This document shows positions 17,712 to 26,454 of a stretch of DNA of 64,000 nucleotides, in pieces. A model generated the notes under the pieces. The model was not told the DNA's origin and did no database searches. It saw nothing but the letters and a program-made list of their open reading frames with translations. The number at the start of each line of letters is the position of its first letter. Within the stretch, counting starts at the first letter, position 1. This DNA comes from JAVJRN01 sp047635055 (GTDB taxonomy: Bacteria > Bacteroidota > Bacteroidia > Cytophagales > Cyclobacteriaceae), in assembly GCA_047635055.1 (NCBI GenBank), contig JBLIIJ010000001.1, positions 1 to 64,000 on the forward strand, in the 5' to 3' direction. The translations under genes and the position numbers were made by a program.

Positions 17712-19403
17712 ATGAGGATTCTACTAGTATTGCTACTTCCTATTTCCCTATTCGCACAGGAGGCAACATTCACTAATCCAATTTTATCAGGGGGCTACCC
17801 TGATCCCTCGATTGTGAGGGTGGAGGAGGACTACTATATCGTTAATTCTTCTTTTGAGTATTTTCCTGGGTTGCCTATCCACAAAAGTAGTGATCTTATT
17901 AACTGGGAACTTATTGGCTATGGGCTTCATAGAACAGATCAATGTGACGGAGTAAATAATTTGGTGGATGTGCAAGGAAATGGAGGAATTCATGCCCCTA
18001 CCATTCGGCACAAAGACGGTGTGTTTTATATCATTACAACAAACATCTATTCTCCTGAAAATGGGGATCCAACGCAATTCATCAACTTCATTATTACTGC
18101 TACCAATCCCGCTGGTCCATGGTCAGATCCTCACATCATTGATGGCGCACCAGGAATTGATCCAGATCTTTTTTTCGACGATGATGAAAAAGTATATTTC
18201 GTAGGTACCCATGACCTTGGAGATAAAAATGCCAATGGTATTGGGGAAATTTGGGTTCAGGAATTGGATCTAAATAATTGGAAATTAGTAGGTGAACGAA
18301 CCAGTATTTGGGCAGGTGCTTGTGGCGGGTGTTGTGTGGAAGGACCTCATATGTATAAGCAGCATGGCATGTATTACATTATGGTGGCAGAAGGAGGTAC
18401 AGCATACAATCATGCGGTAATGATTGCGGCAAGTGATAAAATCACCGGCCCTTTTGAGGCTAACCCGAGAAATCCAATCTTGACAACTAGGCATTTGTCT
18501 CACAATAATTGGGTTCACAGTACAGGGCATGCCGATATGGTTGAACTTCCAGATGGAAGATGGTATATGGTTGCTTTAGGTAAAAGAGGGGATATCAACC
18601 AAGGGTCGAACATGGGTCGTGAAACACATCTGATTCCTGTTGATTGGGAACCGGCGATAGCACGATGGGTCGAGGTTGAAGAGGGAAAGTGGGAGCCATT
18701 AGAATATCTATGGCCGGTGTGTGCACCTGAAACAGGCAAAATAGAGCGAAACAATCCGCTTCCATTTGAAGGGAAAAAGCAGTATCGAAATGATGCGTTT
18801 ACAGACAATTTTGATCACTCAAACTTAGATCTTCAATGGAATTTTAGAAGGGTACCAAGACCAAAGACGTATTCTCTAGATGCGAGCAAAGGGTTTCTAC
18901 GACTGTATGCTCAACCTACTATAATAAGTGAGCGAGAAAGAGCCTCCTTAATGGGTATTCGTCAACGAGAGACTGATTTTGAATATCAAGCAAGTATGAT
19001 TTTTAAGCCAAAAAATGACAAGGAAGAAGCCGGTATAAGTTTGTTTCAGAAAGACGATAATTACATCAATTGGACCATCAAAAGAGTAAATGGAAAGCAT
19101 GAGCTTCAATTGGTCGTAAATGAAAGAGAAAAGGAGTCTAGGTTAGTAATGACACAATCTCTACCTGATTACAATGGGAAAGTTATTTTTAAAGTAGTGT
19201 CAAAGAACGATGAGTATAACTATCAATACTCACTTGATGGAGGAAATAGTTTTATTGACTTTACTCAGGGATCCAGCGAACTAATTATATGTCATGTATA
19301 TACAGGAGCATATATGGGTATCTACGCTTCAAGTAATGGCAATAAAACCAAATCTTATGCTGATTTTGATTGGGTGAAGTATCAAGGATTTCAGAGAAAC
19401 TGA
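17712..19403 (+). CDS. Glycoside hydrolase family 43 with C-terminal beta-sandwich
   Basis: This encodes a 563-residue exported protein (signal ILLVLLLPISLFAQ). The five-bladed propeller carries the three GH43 acidic residues: base Asp31 in NPILSGGYPDPS, the pKa-modulating Asp152 in GIDPDLFF, and acid Glu210 in CVEGPHMYK. The C-terminal ~200 residues (FTDNFDHSNLDLQWNFRRVP) are the GH43 C2-type beta-sandwich found in beta-xylosidases and alpha-L-arabinofuranosidases. Which of these activities applies cannot be decided here. It is the last gene of the first PUL. A xylosidase/arabinosidase sits oddly with GH13 and GH97, which suggests a mixed or branched substrate, or an enzyme that removes side groups. 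Confidence 0.9.
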   Translation: MRILLVLLLPISLFAQEATFTNPILSGGYPDPSIVRVEEDYYIVNSSFEYFPGLPIHKSSDLINWELIGYGLHRTDQCDGVNNLVDVQGNGGIHAPTIRHKDGVFYIITTNIYSPENGDPTQFINFIITATNPAGPWSDPHIIDGAPGIDPDLFFDDDEKVYFVGTHDLGDKNANGIGEIWVQELDLNNWKLVGERTSIWAGACGGCCVEGPHMYKQHGMYYIMVAEGGTAYNHAVMIAASDKITGPFEANPRNPILTTRHLSHNNWVHSTGHADMVELPDGRWYMVALGKRGDINQGSNMGRETHLIPVDWEPAIARWVEVEEGKWEPLEYLWPVCAPETGKIERNNPLPFEGKKQYRNDAFTDNFDHSNLDLQWNFRRVPRPKTYSLDASKGFLRLYAQPTIISERERASLMGIRQRETDFEYQASMIFKPKNDKEEAGISLFQKDDNYINWTIKRVNGKHELQLVVNEREKESRLVMTQSLPDYNGKVIFKVVSKNDEYNYQYSLDGGNSFIDFTQGSSELIICHVYTGAYMGIYASSNGNKTKSYADFDWVKYQGFQRN

Positions 19404-20147
19404 AAAAAGTTATATTTTCATAAAAATCACGGTTAACTAACTGATTATCAAGACTAAGTATAGTTCACTTCGAGCAAGTTTACAATACTCATATTCAAAA
19501 TCGTAGCAACCTTTATGTTCAATTTTTTTGGTAATTGTTCTTTAGAAACCTTCAAAGCCAGAGAGTAATATTATAGAATCGCCCACTTAGTAATTATTAA
19601 GTGGGCGATTCTATAAACATATATCCCTTTGGACTACTTTAATATCTTAAAAACCCTCTTAAATAGCTATATGAGAGTGTTGTTTCTTTCTAGGTCAAGG
19701 ATTTTGATGTTTTCTATTAGATCTCAGGAGTAAAATTTATTTTTTTCGAGTTAGCATTATTCATTTTAAGATGTTTGTATTGGCTTTCAAGGGCTCAAAT
19801 CAAAATGAATTTATAGCTTCAAGATAGAAATAATTTGATGAGCATTCGTTTTGTTCCATTGCTACCTATCAAAAGGGGAGTCTGTTGCATATGCATAAAT
19901 CAACATCCAAGCCTGAACTGGCTTTCAGAAAGTATTCAAATTTCTAATTATAAATGAGTGACATCCTAGAAAAATGAAAATAGCGTAGGAATAAACCTTC
20001 ATTCAACGGACAAGCCATTTCTGAACTTTTCTCAAAAAGACGCCCAATTAATAGTCCATTTAGTTTGTTCAGGAGGGCATACGATCAACAAGACGAGTGT
20101 GACAGCTTCAAGCCTTGTGCTGAGGGCGGGTGTCTGTTAGCCTGATA
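19404..20147. other. Gap between convergent loci, no gene seen
   Basis: These 744 bases separate the + strand PUL from the - strand heparinase-type gene. Apart from the hairpin at 19572-19617 I see only short, AT-rich, stop-filled frames. I find no tRNA, repeat array or integration site. It is the natural border between the two loci. Confidence 0.6.
19572..19617. terminator. Long perfect hairpin, probable bidirectional terminator
   Basis: Two 19-base arms (19572-19590 and 19599-19617) are exact inverted complements with a GC core CGCCCACTT and an 8-base spacer. The arms end in AT pairs rather than a clean T-run, so termination efficiency is uncertain. The site lies between convergent genes, where a shared terminator is expected. 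Confidence 0.65.
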
Positions 20148-22892
20148 CTAGTAATTATAAATGATCCCATTCAATACCGGTGGTATCTCAATCCTCCATT
20201 GATTCTCTGAGGTCTTTTGGGTTTTCACTTCTTTTTTTTCTCCATTCACTTCAAACACTATTTTTTCCTTATCGCCAAGTGGTAAATAGACAATAGCTTT
20301 TTGATTAGTTGAGATAATTACACTTTCCTTTTTAAGCTCAAGACTAGCATTAATAAGCTTATAGTCACTTGCTTCGATTGAATATTCGCCTGAGGATATT
20401 TTTGTTCCATTACCGAGATACAAATAAGAAAAGTCATTGTCTTTCGACGAAATCACACCAAAATGCCCAGTAAAAAAATCATCTTCATTTTGATAAGCGT
20501 CCTTTGAAAAAGATTGAATAATTGTTTGTTTGCTCGATTTACTTTCCACTTTTAAAACACTTATTTCTCCATTTGAATCGCCTGAAACATGTGTGACAGC
20601 ACTGTTCATTTCGCCTGTGTAAGATTCATAAACCACCATGAATGGATTTTTCCATGCATCTCCATTTTGGCGTACCACAGCAACAGGCGTTGGGAGTAGT
20701 TTGTATTCCGAAGGTGCAGTATAACTTTTTGGAGCCATTGCTGTGAAATATTCCCTGCTCGCCCCACCGGCGATATGCATATCCATAAAAATGGCGTCTT
20801 TACTTTCTACCTCCAATCGGAATTGAGCCTTAACATCATTCCCATAGATTTTTGTAGTCAGCTTGTTTTCGAAGAGCTTGTAGCCAGGACCGTAACCATC
20901 AACATGTTCAGATAATTCAGTAGTAGCAAAGACAGCAATCGGATTATCTTCTGTGTCAAATAGCTCTATGCTGTTTCCTAAATTGTGATACAAGTACTCA
21001 TTCTTTTCTGTGTTGTCAGAATGAAAAATATCTACATAATATCCTGTATTCTCTGATGTTCGAATTAAAGCCAGCGTTCTTTTCTGATTCGTATCGGTGG
21101 AGGGTTCCAAATAAGTGACTGAGGTAAATGAACAATAGGGACTTACCGCAGTATCATCTGGAAGCGGTTCCATCACATTTAGTGCTGAGGTTCCCATTGG
21201 TTTGCTGCCACCACTCCCACGGAATGGCTTCAAAGGCCCAGACCTGCCACCTGCAATAACAGTGTTGTGTGCTGCAAAAAGAGCATAGTAATCTTTGTGG
21301 ATTTGAGTATCATAATGCCCACCAATACCGGGATCGTTACCAAGGACAATACCTTGTCCATATAACTCCATCGCAATTCCATTACAGTGGTTATGGTTGT
21401 AGGTTGCACCTTGCACATAACACATCATACCATTTGTTTGGTCAATCCCATTTCGTTGGTAAAAACATTTGGCAAAATCCAATGTCCCTGTTCTCGGAAG
21501 TACAATTCTTGAATCATTACTTGCGGGTAATTCCCCAACATTATTGAGCAGCCCGAACCAACCGGAATCTTCTCTTTTGTATCCATCTCCAATCATTTGC
21601 TGTAAGGCAGTAACCAAGGTCGGCAAAATAGGGTCGTTGTATTTACTTGCCATGGCGATGGCAATTTCGAGATGCTTTGGATCCATTGTGCCTCTGTTAG
21701 TATCTCCAAAGGCCATTACTTTTTTATTTGGGAATAGATACCGCATCATCACATAGGATGATTTATAAAGAGGTGGAAATTCCGAAAATACTTCATAACC
21801 GTTTTTTTCTGCTGCAACGGACGCCTGAAGTATGTTCCCCACTGGAAAATTGTGGTAGCCGCCTGGTTCTTTCCAATGTCCATCGGGGGTAAGCCAACGT
21901 TCGCATGTAGTTTTTAGCGAAAGCCGGCCACAACTTCTATCAATTTTATCTTCATACATAAAGTAGTTTAGATATTTTCTCCGTTTTACTTCGTCAGAAA
22001 TAGCTAGTGCGCTGTAGACATAGGTAGGACTTTGTGCTGCAAACCAGTTATTATTCCAAAAGCCTCGTTCAAGTTGTATTTGCGTTAATCTTTCAAAAAC
22101 CGCATCAAACCTATCAAGCGGAGCATTGGTTTTTCTTAGATAGCCGCGTAGAAAATCAAAAGCAATGGGAAGTGGGGAGTAGGCCAGATCACCTAAAGAT
22201 TGGACGGCAAAAAAACCATCTCTACAGGCCCCCTGATAAGGGTTTTGATGATAGGCCCCGTTTACCCACTGGACAATAATATCGCGAGCCAGTTGAGCGT
22301 ATTTCTCATCACCGGTCAGCCAGTAGATTATCGCTGATTCTAAACAAATGGTATTAATAGTCCCATTAATATGACCTATAACCAATTTGGGGTCCGTCCA
22401 GTACCATTTTCCTGTAGGAGCTGTCGATTGCAAATGCATTTGGTAAAGTGTATCATAAACTGGGAATTCCTCAAGTTTAGGATTCCTGAAACGAAACCCT
22501 TCTGGATCGAGGGGGGGACGTTTATGTGTAGATCCTCTAACAGTAGGAACAGGCGCATTCCCTTCCATTTTTATTAATGCGGTCCCCTCACTATCGGTAT
22601 AAAAATCTGTATAATGCTTCCCAGGAATCCTGTGCATCTGGTAGCGAGAAAGAATCCAATCGGGTTGTTCTGTATGCCTCTCGGCGATTGGTTCTATCTT
22701 TTTAAGCATATCGCCATATAACTTTTTGGCCCATTCCTGATTTTCAATTTTTGATAATACATTTTGTTTGTCGCCATTTGTGACCAAAATTCTGGGAAGA
22801 TCATTTTGCGGAACTTCCGTTTTTTGAGCAATGGACGGAAGTGCCATGATCAAACAAAAAATTGTTAAAAAGAGGGGTAATCGTATCTTCAT
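20148..22892 (-). CDS. Heparinase II/III-type polysaccharide lyase (914 aa)
   Basis: An exported protein (signal FLTIFCLIMALPSIAQ) with an alpha-helical toroid at about residues 30-450. Typical blocks there are WLTGDEKYAQLARDIIVQWV and ERGFWNNNWFAAQSPTYVYSAL. A heparinase II/III-like beta-sandwich follows, with the YNHNHCNG block (His500, His502) and GGHYDTQIHKDYYALFAAHNTV. These features fit lyases that cleave uronate-containing glycans by beta-elimination. The CAZy family is uncertain; PL37-like and other heparinase-fold families remain possible. It is monocistronic on the - strand. An operator/promoter at 23189-23242 would give a 5' leader of about 290 bases. Confidence 0.82.
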   Translation of the reverse strand: MKIRLPLFLTIFCLIMALPSIAQKTEVPQNDLPRILVTNGDKQNVLSKIENQEWAKKLYGDMLKKIEPIAERHTEQPDWILSRYQMHRIPGKHYTDFYTDSEGTALIKMEGNAPVPTVRGSTHKRPPLDPEGFRFRNPKLEEFPVYDTLYQMHLQSTAPTGKWYWTDPKLVIGHINGTINTICLESAIIYWLTGDEKYAQLARDIIVQWVNGAYHQNPYQGACRDGFFAVQSLGDLAYSPLPIAFDFLRGYLRKTNAPLDRFDAVFERLTQIQLERGFWNNNWFAAQSPTYVYSALAISDEVKRRKYLNYFMYEDKIDRSCGRLSLKTTCERWLTPDGHWKEPGGYHNFPVGNILQASVAAEKNGYEVFSEFPPLYKSSYVMMRYLFPNKKVMAFGDTNRGTMDPKHLEIAIAMASKYNDPILPTLVTALQQMIGDGYKREDSGWFGLLNNVGELPASNDSRIVLPRTGTLDFAKCFYQRNGIDQTNGMMCYVQGATYNHNHCNGIAMELYGQGIVLGNDPGIGGHYDTQIHKDYYALFAAHNTVIAGGRSGPLKPFRGSGGSKPMGTSALNVMEPLPDDTAVSPYCSFTSVTYLEPSTDTNQKRTLALIRTSENTGYYVDIFHSDNTEKNEYLYHNLGNSIELFDTEDNPIAVFATTELSEHVDGYGPGYKLFENKLTTKIYGNDVKAQFRLEVESKDAIFMDMHIAGGASREYFTAMAPKSYTAPSEYKLLPTPVAVVRQNGDAWKNPFMVVYESYTGEMNSAVTHVSGDSNGEISVLKVESKSSKQTIIQSFSKDAYQNEDDFFTGHFGVISSKDNDFSYLYLGNGTKISSGEYSIEASDYKLINASLELKKESVIISTNQKAIVYLPLGDKEKIVFEVNGEKKEVKTQKTSENQWRIEIPPVLNGIIYNY

Positions 22893-23354
22893 TTGCGTTA
22901 AGATTTAAATCGATTTTTGTTGTTTCCCTGATGGAAGGAACTACTACAAGCATTTTTCAAGGTAATCTCTAATCGTGTTACAGGTTCGAAATCACCTTTT
23001 GTATACCAGTAGCTCCTCTGGACAAACAGAGATTATAAACTGGCACAAAAAACTAATAATAGGATATTTAATATTCTCATTATGTTATTTGCTAAGCAAC
23101 TCCTTTGACTTTTTGTAGTTAGTACCCAAGTGTCAAGGTGAAATGGATACCAATACTAACTGTCTTCGATTCATCAATCGCCTACTCTGTAAGCTAGAAT
23201 ACAGCAATGATCAGAAAATCTAAAAAAGGGGTAGAAAAGTGTAATTATGTACGATGAATTCGACTTATCCAAGACCATAGTAATTTGTAGACTGAATATG
23301 TTTTTTGCCATTTTGTAACCACACCTTGTAGTTCAACCTTCTTTAACGCGTAGA
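22893..23354. other. Intergenic stretch with the heparinase-gene promoter
   Basis: The 462 bases between two - strand genes contain no convincing frame. The only structured element I see is the two-half-site operator with -7 box at 23189-23242. The roughly 290 bases from there to the ATG would be an unusually long leader, with no obvious riboswitch fold that I can recognise. Confidence 0.55.
23189..23242 (-). promoter_or_regulatory. Operator/promoter copy B (heparinase gene)
   Basis: Read on the - strand, the left half-site ACACTTTT (23235-23242) is followed 21 bases later by the right half-site AGATTTTC (23214-23221), with a T6 tract just before it. A -7-like box TAGCTTAC (23189-23196) begins 25 bases after the first base of the right half-site. 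The same geometry occurs at five other good sites in the window. It is proposed as a binding site for the hybrid regulator at 54622. Confidence 0.65.
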
Positions 23355-26015
23355 CTATCTGGGGTTCATTTCTATTTCCAAATCAAAGAAAGGGTACAAT
23401 AGATTAATCGCTAAGGGCTGACCACTTCTTGTGCACAATTGATTAAAAGCCCTTTTGATGTCTTCATCATCTAGGTATTGGTTAGCAGTCCAGATTAATT
23501 CTTTAAAACCCTCCATGCTACTTTCGATACCTCCGTACTGAGTATAAGACCATTCTTTTTCACCCAGCATATAGGGTATTAAGAATTTTATAGCTTGTTT
23601 GATCGAGCGCCCGTCCACCGATTCATAATTCCAAATATCTATGTCATAATGATCAGCCAGTATAGCGTTTTCCATGAGGTGAGATAAATTTTTAATGCTG
23701 TAATGCATTGATTTGGTTCGTTCTAGCTCCCAAGGTTGACTGCCATCTGGTTCTATTTGTCGGTTAATGCGTTTTATAATCATTGAATCAAGAATCATTG
23801 ATGCAATGGAGTCCATACCTGCGAACCGAGAGAATTCAGCCACTTGACTATCATAGGATGAGCCATGGTTATTGTGCCACATGCGTTCATCACATCCTAT
23901 TTGACTCGTCACCAACCAGTTGTTGTACGCTAGAAACCAATTTTTCAATCTGTTCGAGTCGGAGTTAGAAAAGGATTTTGAATTTTTCAGTAAGCCCACA
24001 GCCTCAACCACCTTTATCATGCATCCAGTTTCGATTATACCAATTCCTCTACCTTCTGTGATCCCAGGAATGGCTTGACCATATTCAAGATGTGGGTTCA
24101 TTTTGGTGGCAGGATCAAAAAACCATGTTTGAAGCAGTTCATTTGCTTTTTGGGCATAAGGTTCGTGAGTTGTATAAAAATATGCCAGAGATAAACGGAA
24201 TACTGCTTGCGACATTTTACCTATCGCGACACCATCGTAATTATCATATGCAGGATTTACCTTTCCATCATGTCGAACATAAGGAAGGCCATCTTTAGTA
24301 TCTGGGTTAGGCCACCAATAGGGGCCAAGACTATAATAATCATGCATATTTTTACTTGGTGAAGCCATTGTTTTTTGCATGACAGAATAGGGCTTTACCT
24401 CTAGCAATTCATTGGCTTCTGATTTTAAGTCGTTTACCAATGTCACGAATGGCTCTTTTTTTAGCTGGTATAGCTTTTTTGCATAGAGTAAATCAGCTCG
24501 GTTATATAAGAACACATCAGGCTGTGCTTTCAAACCGGGTATGGATTCATCGAATTTGTTGTGAAGTTTTCTTGAAAGCATTTTCACAGAGGCAGCATGT
24601 GCTTTTTCGCTAACAACATTGTGGTTTTCTAAGGAATCGACCTGATGGTCATACAACTCAGAAGTAAGTCGTCGGCCTGTGGAAATATGAATCCATTCTG
24701 TATATCTGAATGCTTCTGTACGGATGCTAAAGCCTGTGATTGTTTTTTGTTCTACCGTTCGATTGCGTGGAAATATACTATAGGCAGCATCCTTGATTTG
24801 CTTTGATGGGTTTTCAAGTATTGGAACCAGACTCTCACCTTCAAGATGCTCGGGTTGGTCGATACCCACTAAATCGCAGAGGGTAGGGTACAAGTCCACC
24901 AACTCAGCAAACGAATGGGTTTGTTTATCTGAAGTTTTCATGTTTGGAACACTGATGATTAGAGGAACCTGCGCGTCGATTTCAAAATTTGTATGCTTGC
25001 TCCAAGCATGGTGGTCACCTAATTTGTAGCCATGATCTCCCCAAAGTACAATTATCGTATTTTCTTTTAGCCCATATTTTTCCAATGCGGCCATTACTCT
25101 TCCCAATTGAGCATCGGCATAACTGACACTTGCATAATAGCCTCTCCGCAATTGGAGCGCTAATTCATCTGAAACCTGATCAGTGCCTTTAGGAATACCA
25201 AAGTACGAGCGCATCTCGCCCCAATTTGTCAATGAATACGGTGTGATATTCGTTGGATATTCTGGTGCAGGACTTAGGGATATTTCTTCAACGGGATACA
25301 TATCCCAGTATTTTTTTGGTGCACAAAAAGGTAAATGAGGTCTATGAAAACCCAATGCCATAAAAAATGGCTTGTCTTGCTTTTTCAACTTCTTTAGTTT
25401 AGAAATAGCATAATCGGTATTTGCTCCATCGATGTAATAGTTGTCGGGGACATCAGCCATTTCATATGCGGGACCCCTTTTTTTGTTTGGATTGAATTTC
25501 GCGTTGGCTTGTAGTTTCGATATTGCCTCGTCGCTCACATAACCATTTGGGCTATGTTGATTAGTCGGGTCAGACCATTTTTCACCAAATTGAGCAATGT
25601 GATCTGATTGATGGTGGTATGTTTTACCTATAGCCTCAATATTATAGCCATTATTTGCAAAATGCTTATTTATGGTCAGTACGTCCGGGGCTAAATCCAC
25701 TAAGGCATCACAGGTATACAATTTCTTGTTTTCAGGTCTGATTCCTGTGAGTATACTTGCCCGAGAGGCCATACAAATGGCTTGCTGACAATAGGCTCTT
25801 TTGAACGCTAAACCTTCATTGGCCAATTGGTCTATGTTGGGCGTTTTCATGGCGCTTTTACCATAACAGTTCAATTCGGCTCTCAGGTCATCTACAGAAA
25901 TGAAAAGCACGTTCATCTTAGGCTTTTCTAAGGTTGCCTGAGAGAAGACACAAAATGTATTTAAAAGTAGTACTAGGATTAAAATCGAGAACCTCAGAGT
26001 TGATGATAACTTCAT
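23355..26015 (-). CDS. Fusion of a type I sulfatase and an alginate-lyase-fold domain
   Basis: The 886-residue exported protein (signal up to about residue 26) joins two enzymes. Residues 33-490 form an S1-type sulfatase, S1_7/iduronate-sulfatase-like. It has metal Asp42-Asp43 in FISVDDL, formylglycine motif Cys81-M-A-S-Arg85, Asp327-His328 in GDHGY, and Lys340-His341. Residues about 500-880 form an (alpha/alpha) alginate-lyase domain (PF05426 type, PL38-like). It has PYWWPNPDTKDGLPYV at 566-580, MNPHLEYGQAIPG, and the catalytic-type WHNNHG at 713-718. The reading frame is continuous, with no stop or shift at the junction. The standalone lyase at 42036 is a relative of the second half. The likely role is coupled desulfation and beta-elimination of a sulfated glucuronate polymer. 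Confidence 0.9.
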   Translation of the reverse strand: MKLSSTLRFSILILVLLLNTFCVFSQATLEKPKMNVLFISVDDLRAELNCYGKSAMKTPNIDQLANEGLAFKRAYCQQAICMASRASILTGIRPENKKLYTCDALVDLAPDVLTINKHFANNGYNIEAIGKTYHHQSDHIAQFGEKWSDPTNQHSPNGYVSDEAISKLQANAKFNPNKKRGPAYEMADVPDNYYIDGANTDYAISKLKKLKKQDKPFFMALGFHRPHLPFCAPKKYWDMYPVEEISLSPAPEYPTNITPYSLTNWGEMRSYFGIPKGTDQVSDELALQLRRGYYASVSYADAQLGRVMAALEKYGLKENTIIVLWGDHGYKLGDHHAWSKHTNFEIDAQVPLIISVPNMKTSDKQTHSFAELVDLYPTLCDLVGIDQPEHLEGESLVPILENPSKQIKDAAYSIFPRNRTVEQKTITGFSIRTEAFRYTEWIHISTGRRLTSELYDHQVDSLENHNVVSEKAHAASVKMLSRKLHNKFDESIPGLKAQPDVFLYNRADLLYAKKLYQLKKEPFVTLVNDLKSEANELLEVKPYSVMQKTMASPSKNMHDYYSLGPYWWPNPDTKDGLPYVRHDGKVNPAYDNYDGVAIGKMSQAVFRLSLAYFYTTHEPYAQKANELLQTWFFDPATKMNPHLEYGQAIPGITEGRGIGIIETGCMIKVVEAVGLLKNSKSFSNSDSNRLKNWFLAYNNWLVTSQIGCDERMWHNNHGSSYDSQVAEFSRFAGMDSIASMILDSMIIKRINRQIEPDGSQPWELERTKSMHYSIKNLSHLMENAILADHYDIDIWNYESVDGRSIKQAIKFLIPYMLGEKEWSYTQYGGIESSMEGFKELIWTANQYLDDEDIKRAFNQLCTRSGQPLAINLLYPFFDLEIEMNPR

Positions 26016-26039
26016 TTGATGTTTTTTAATATTGGTTCC

Positions 26040-26324
26040 TTAGTGAGGTATCCGAGTGATTGCAAAAAAAAATATCAGCGGCGAATACCGGTTGCTGATA
26101 ATTCCCTTAATTTTTATAGTTGAAGAATCCATCTGTTCAGGATGGTATACTTCTAAAAACAGCGCCGAGGAATCCATATGTTTGTATAAAAAATGGTCCT
26201 GAGCAAAAGAAATCCCACGACTAAAGAGCACGATGGTCAATCTTATGATATGCTTATGAAGGAGGCTGCTTTTTGCTTTATTTTTCAATAAAAAACGAAT
26301 AGTTGGATGATTTTTGTGTGTCAC
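26040..26324 (-). pseudogene. Truncated alpha/beta-hydrolase remnant
   Basis: The frame gives a signal-like stretch (IIRLTIVLFSRGISFAQ) followed by FLYKHMDSSALFLEVYHPEQ and SPLIFFFAI. This resembles the N-terminus of secreted esterases (Y-K-x(6)-L-x-L-x-V-x-x-P ... P-x-I-x-F-F-G-G-G-W). It ends just where the oxyanion-hole glycines should come, and the rest of the enzyme is missing. It sits 24 bases before the sulfatase-lyase fusion on the same strand. This is a gene remnant by inference; the homology was recognised by eye only. Confidence 0.45.
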
Positions 26325-26377
26325 TAGAATTTTCGCTTAACGTTGATTTAATAAGGTTTACACTTAGTTAAGTAATT

Positions 26378-26418
26378 AAAATAAAGCCTGTTAGCATTGA
26401 ACTACAGGCTTTATTTTT
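26378..26418 (-). terminator. Terminator hairpin after the beta-helix gene
   Basis: Exact 14-base arms AAAATAAAGCCTGT (26378-26391) and ACAGGCTTTATTTT (26404-26417) enclose a 12-base loop. Both strands end in T-rich tracts, so it can act in either direction. It lies about 40 bases after the stop of the - strand gene at 26455-29868 and should separate it from the sulfatase-lyase fusion. Confidence 0.75.
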
Positions 26419-26454
26419 TGACTAATTATTTATAAATGACCATCGAAATAGCCA

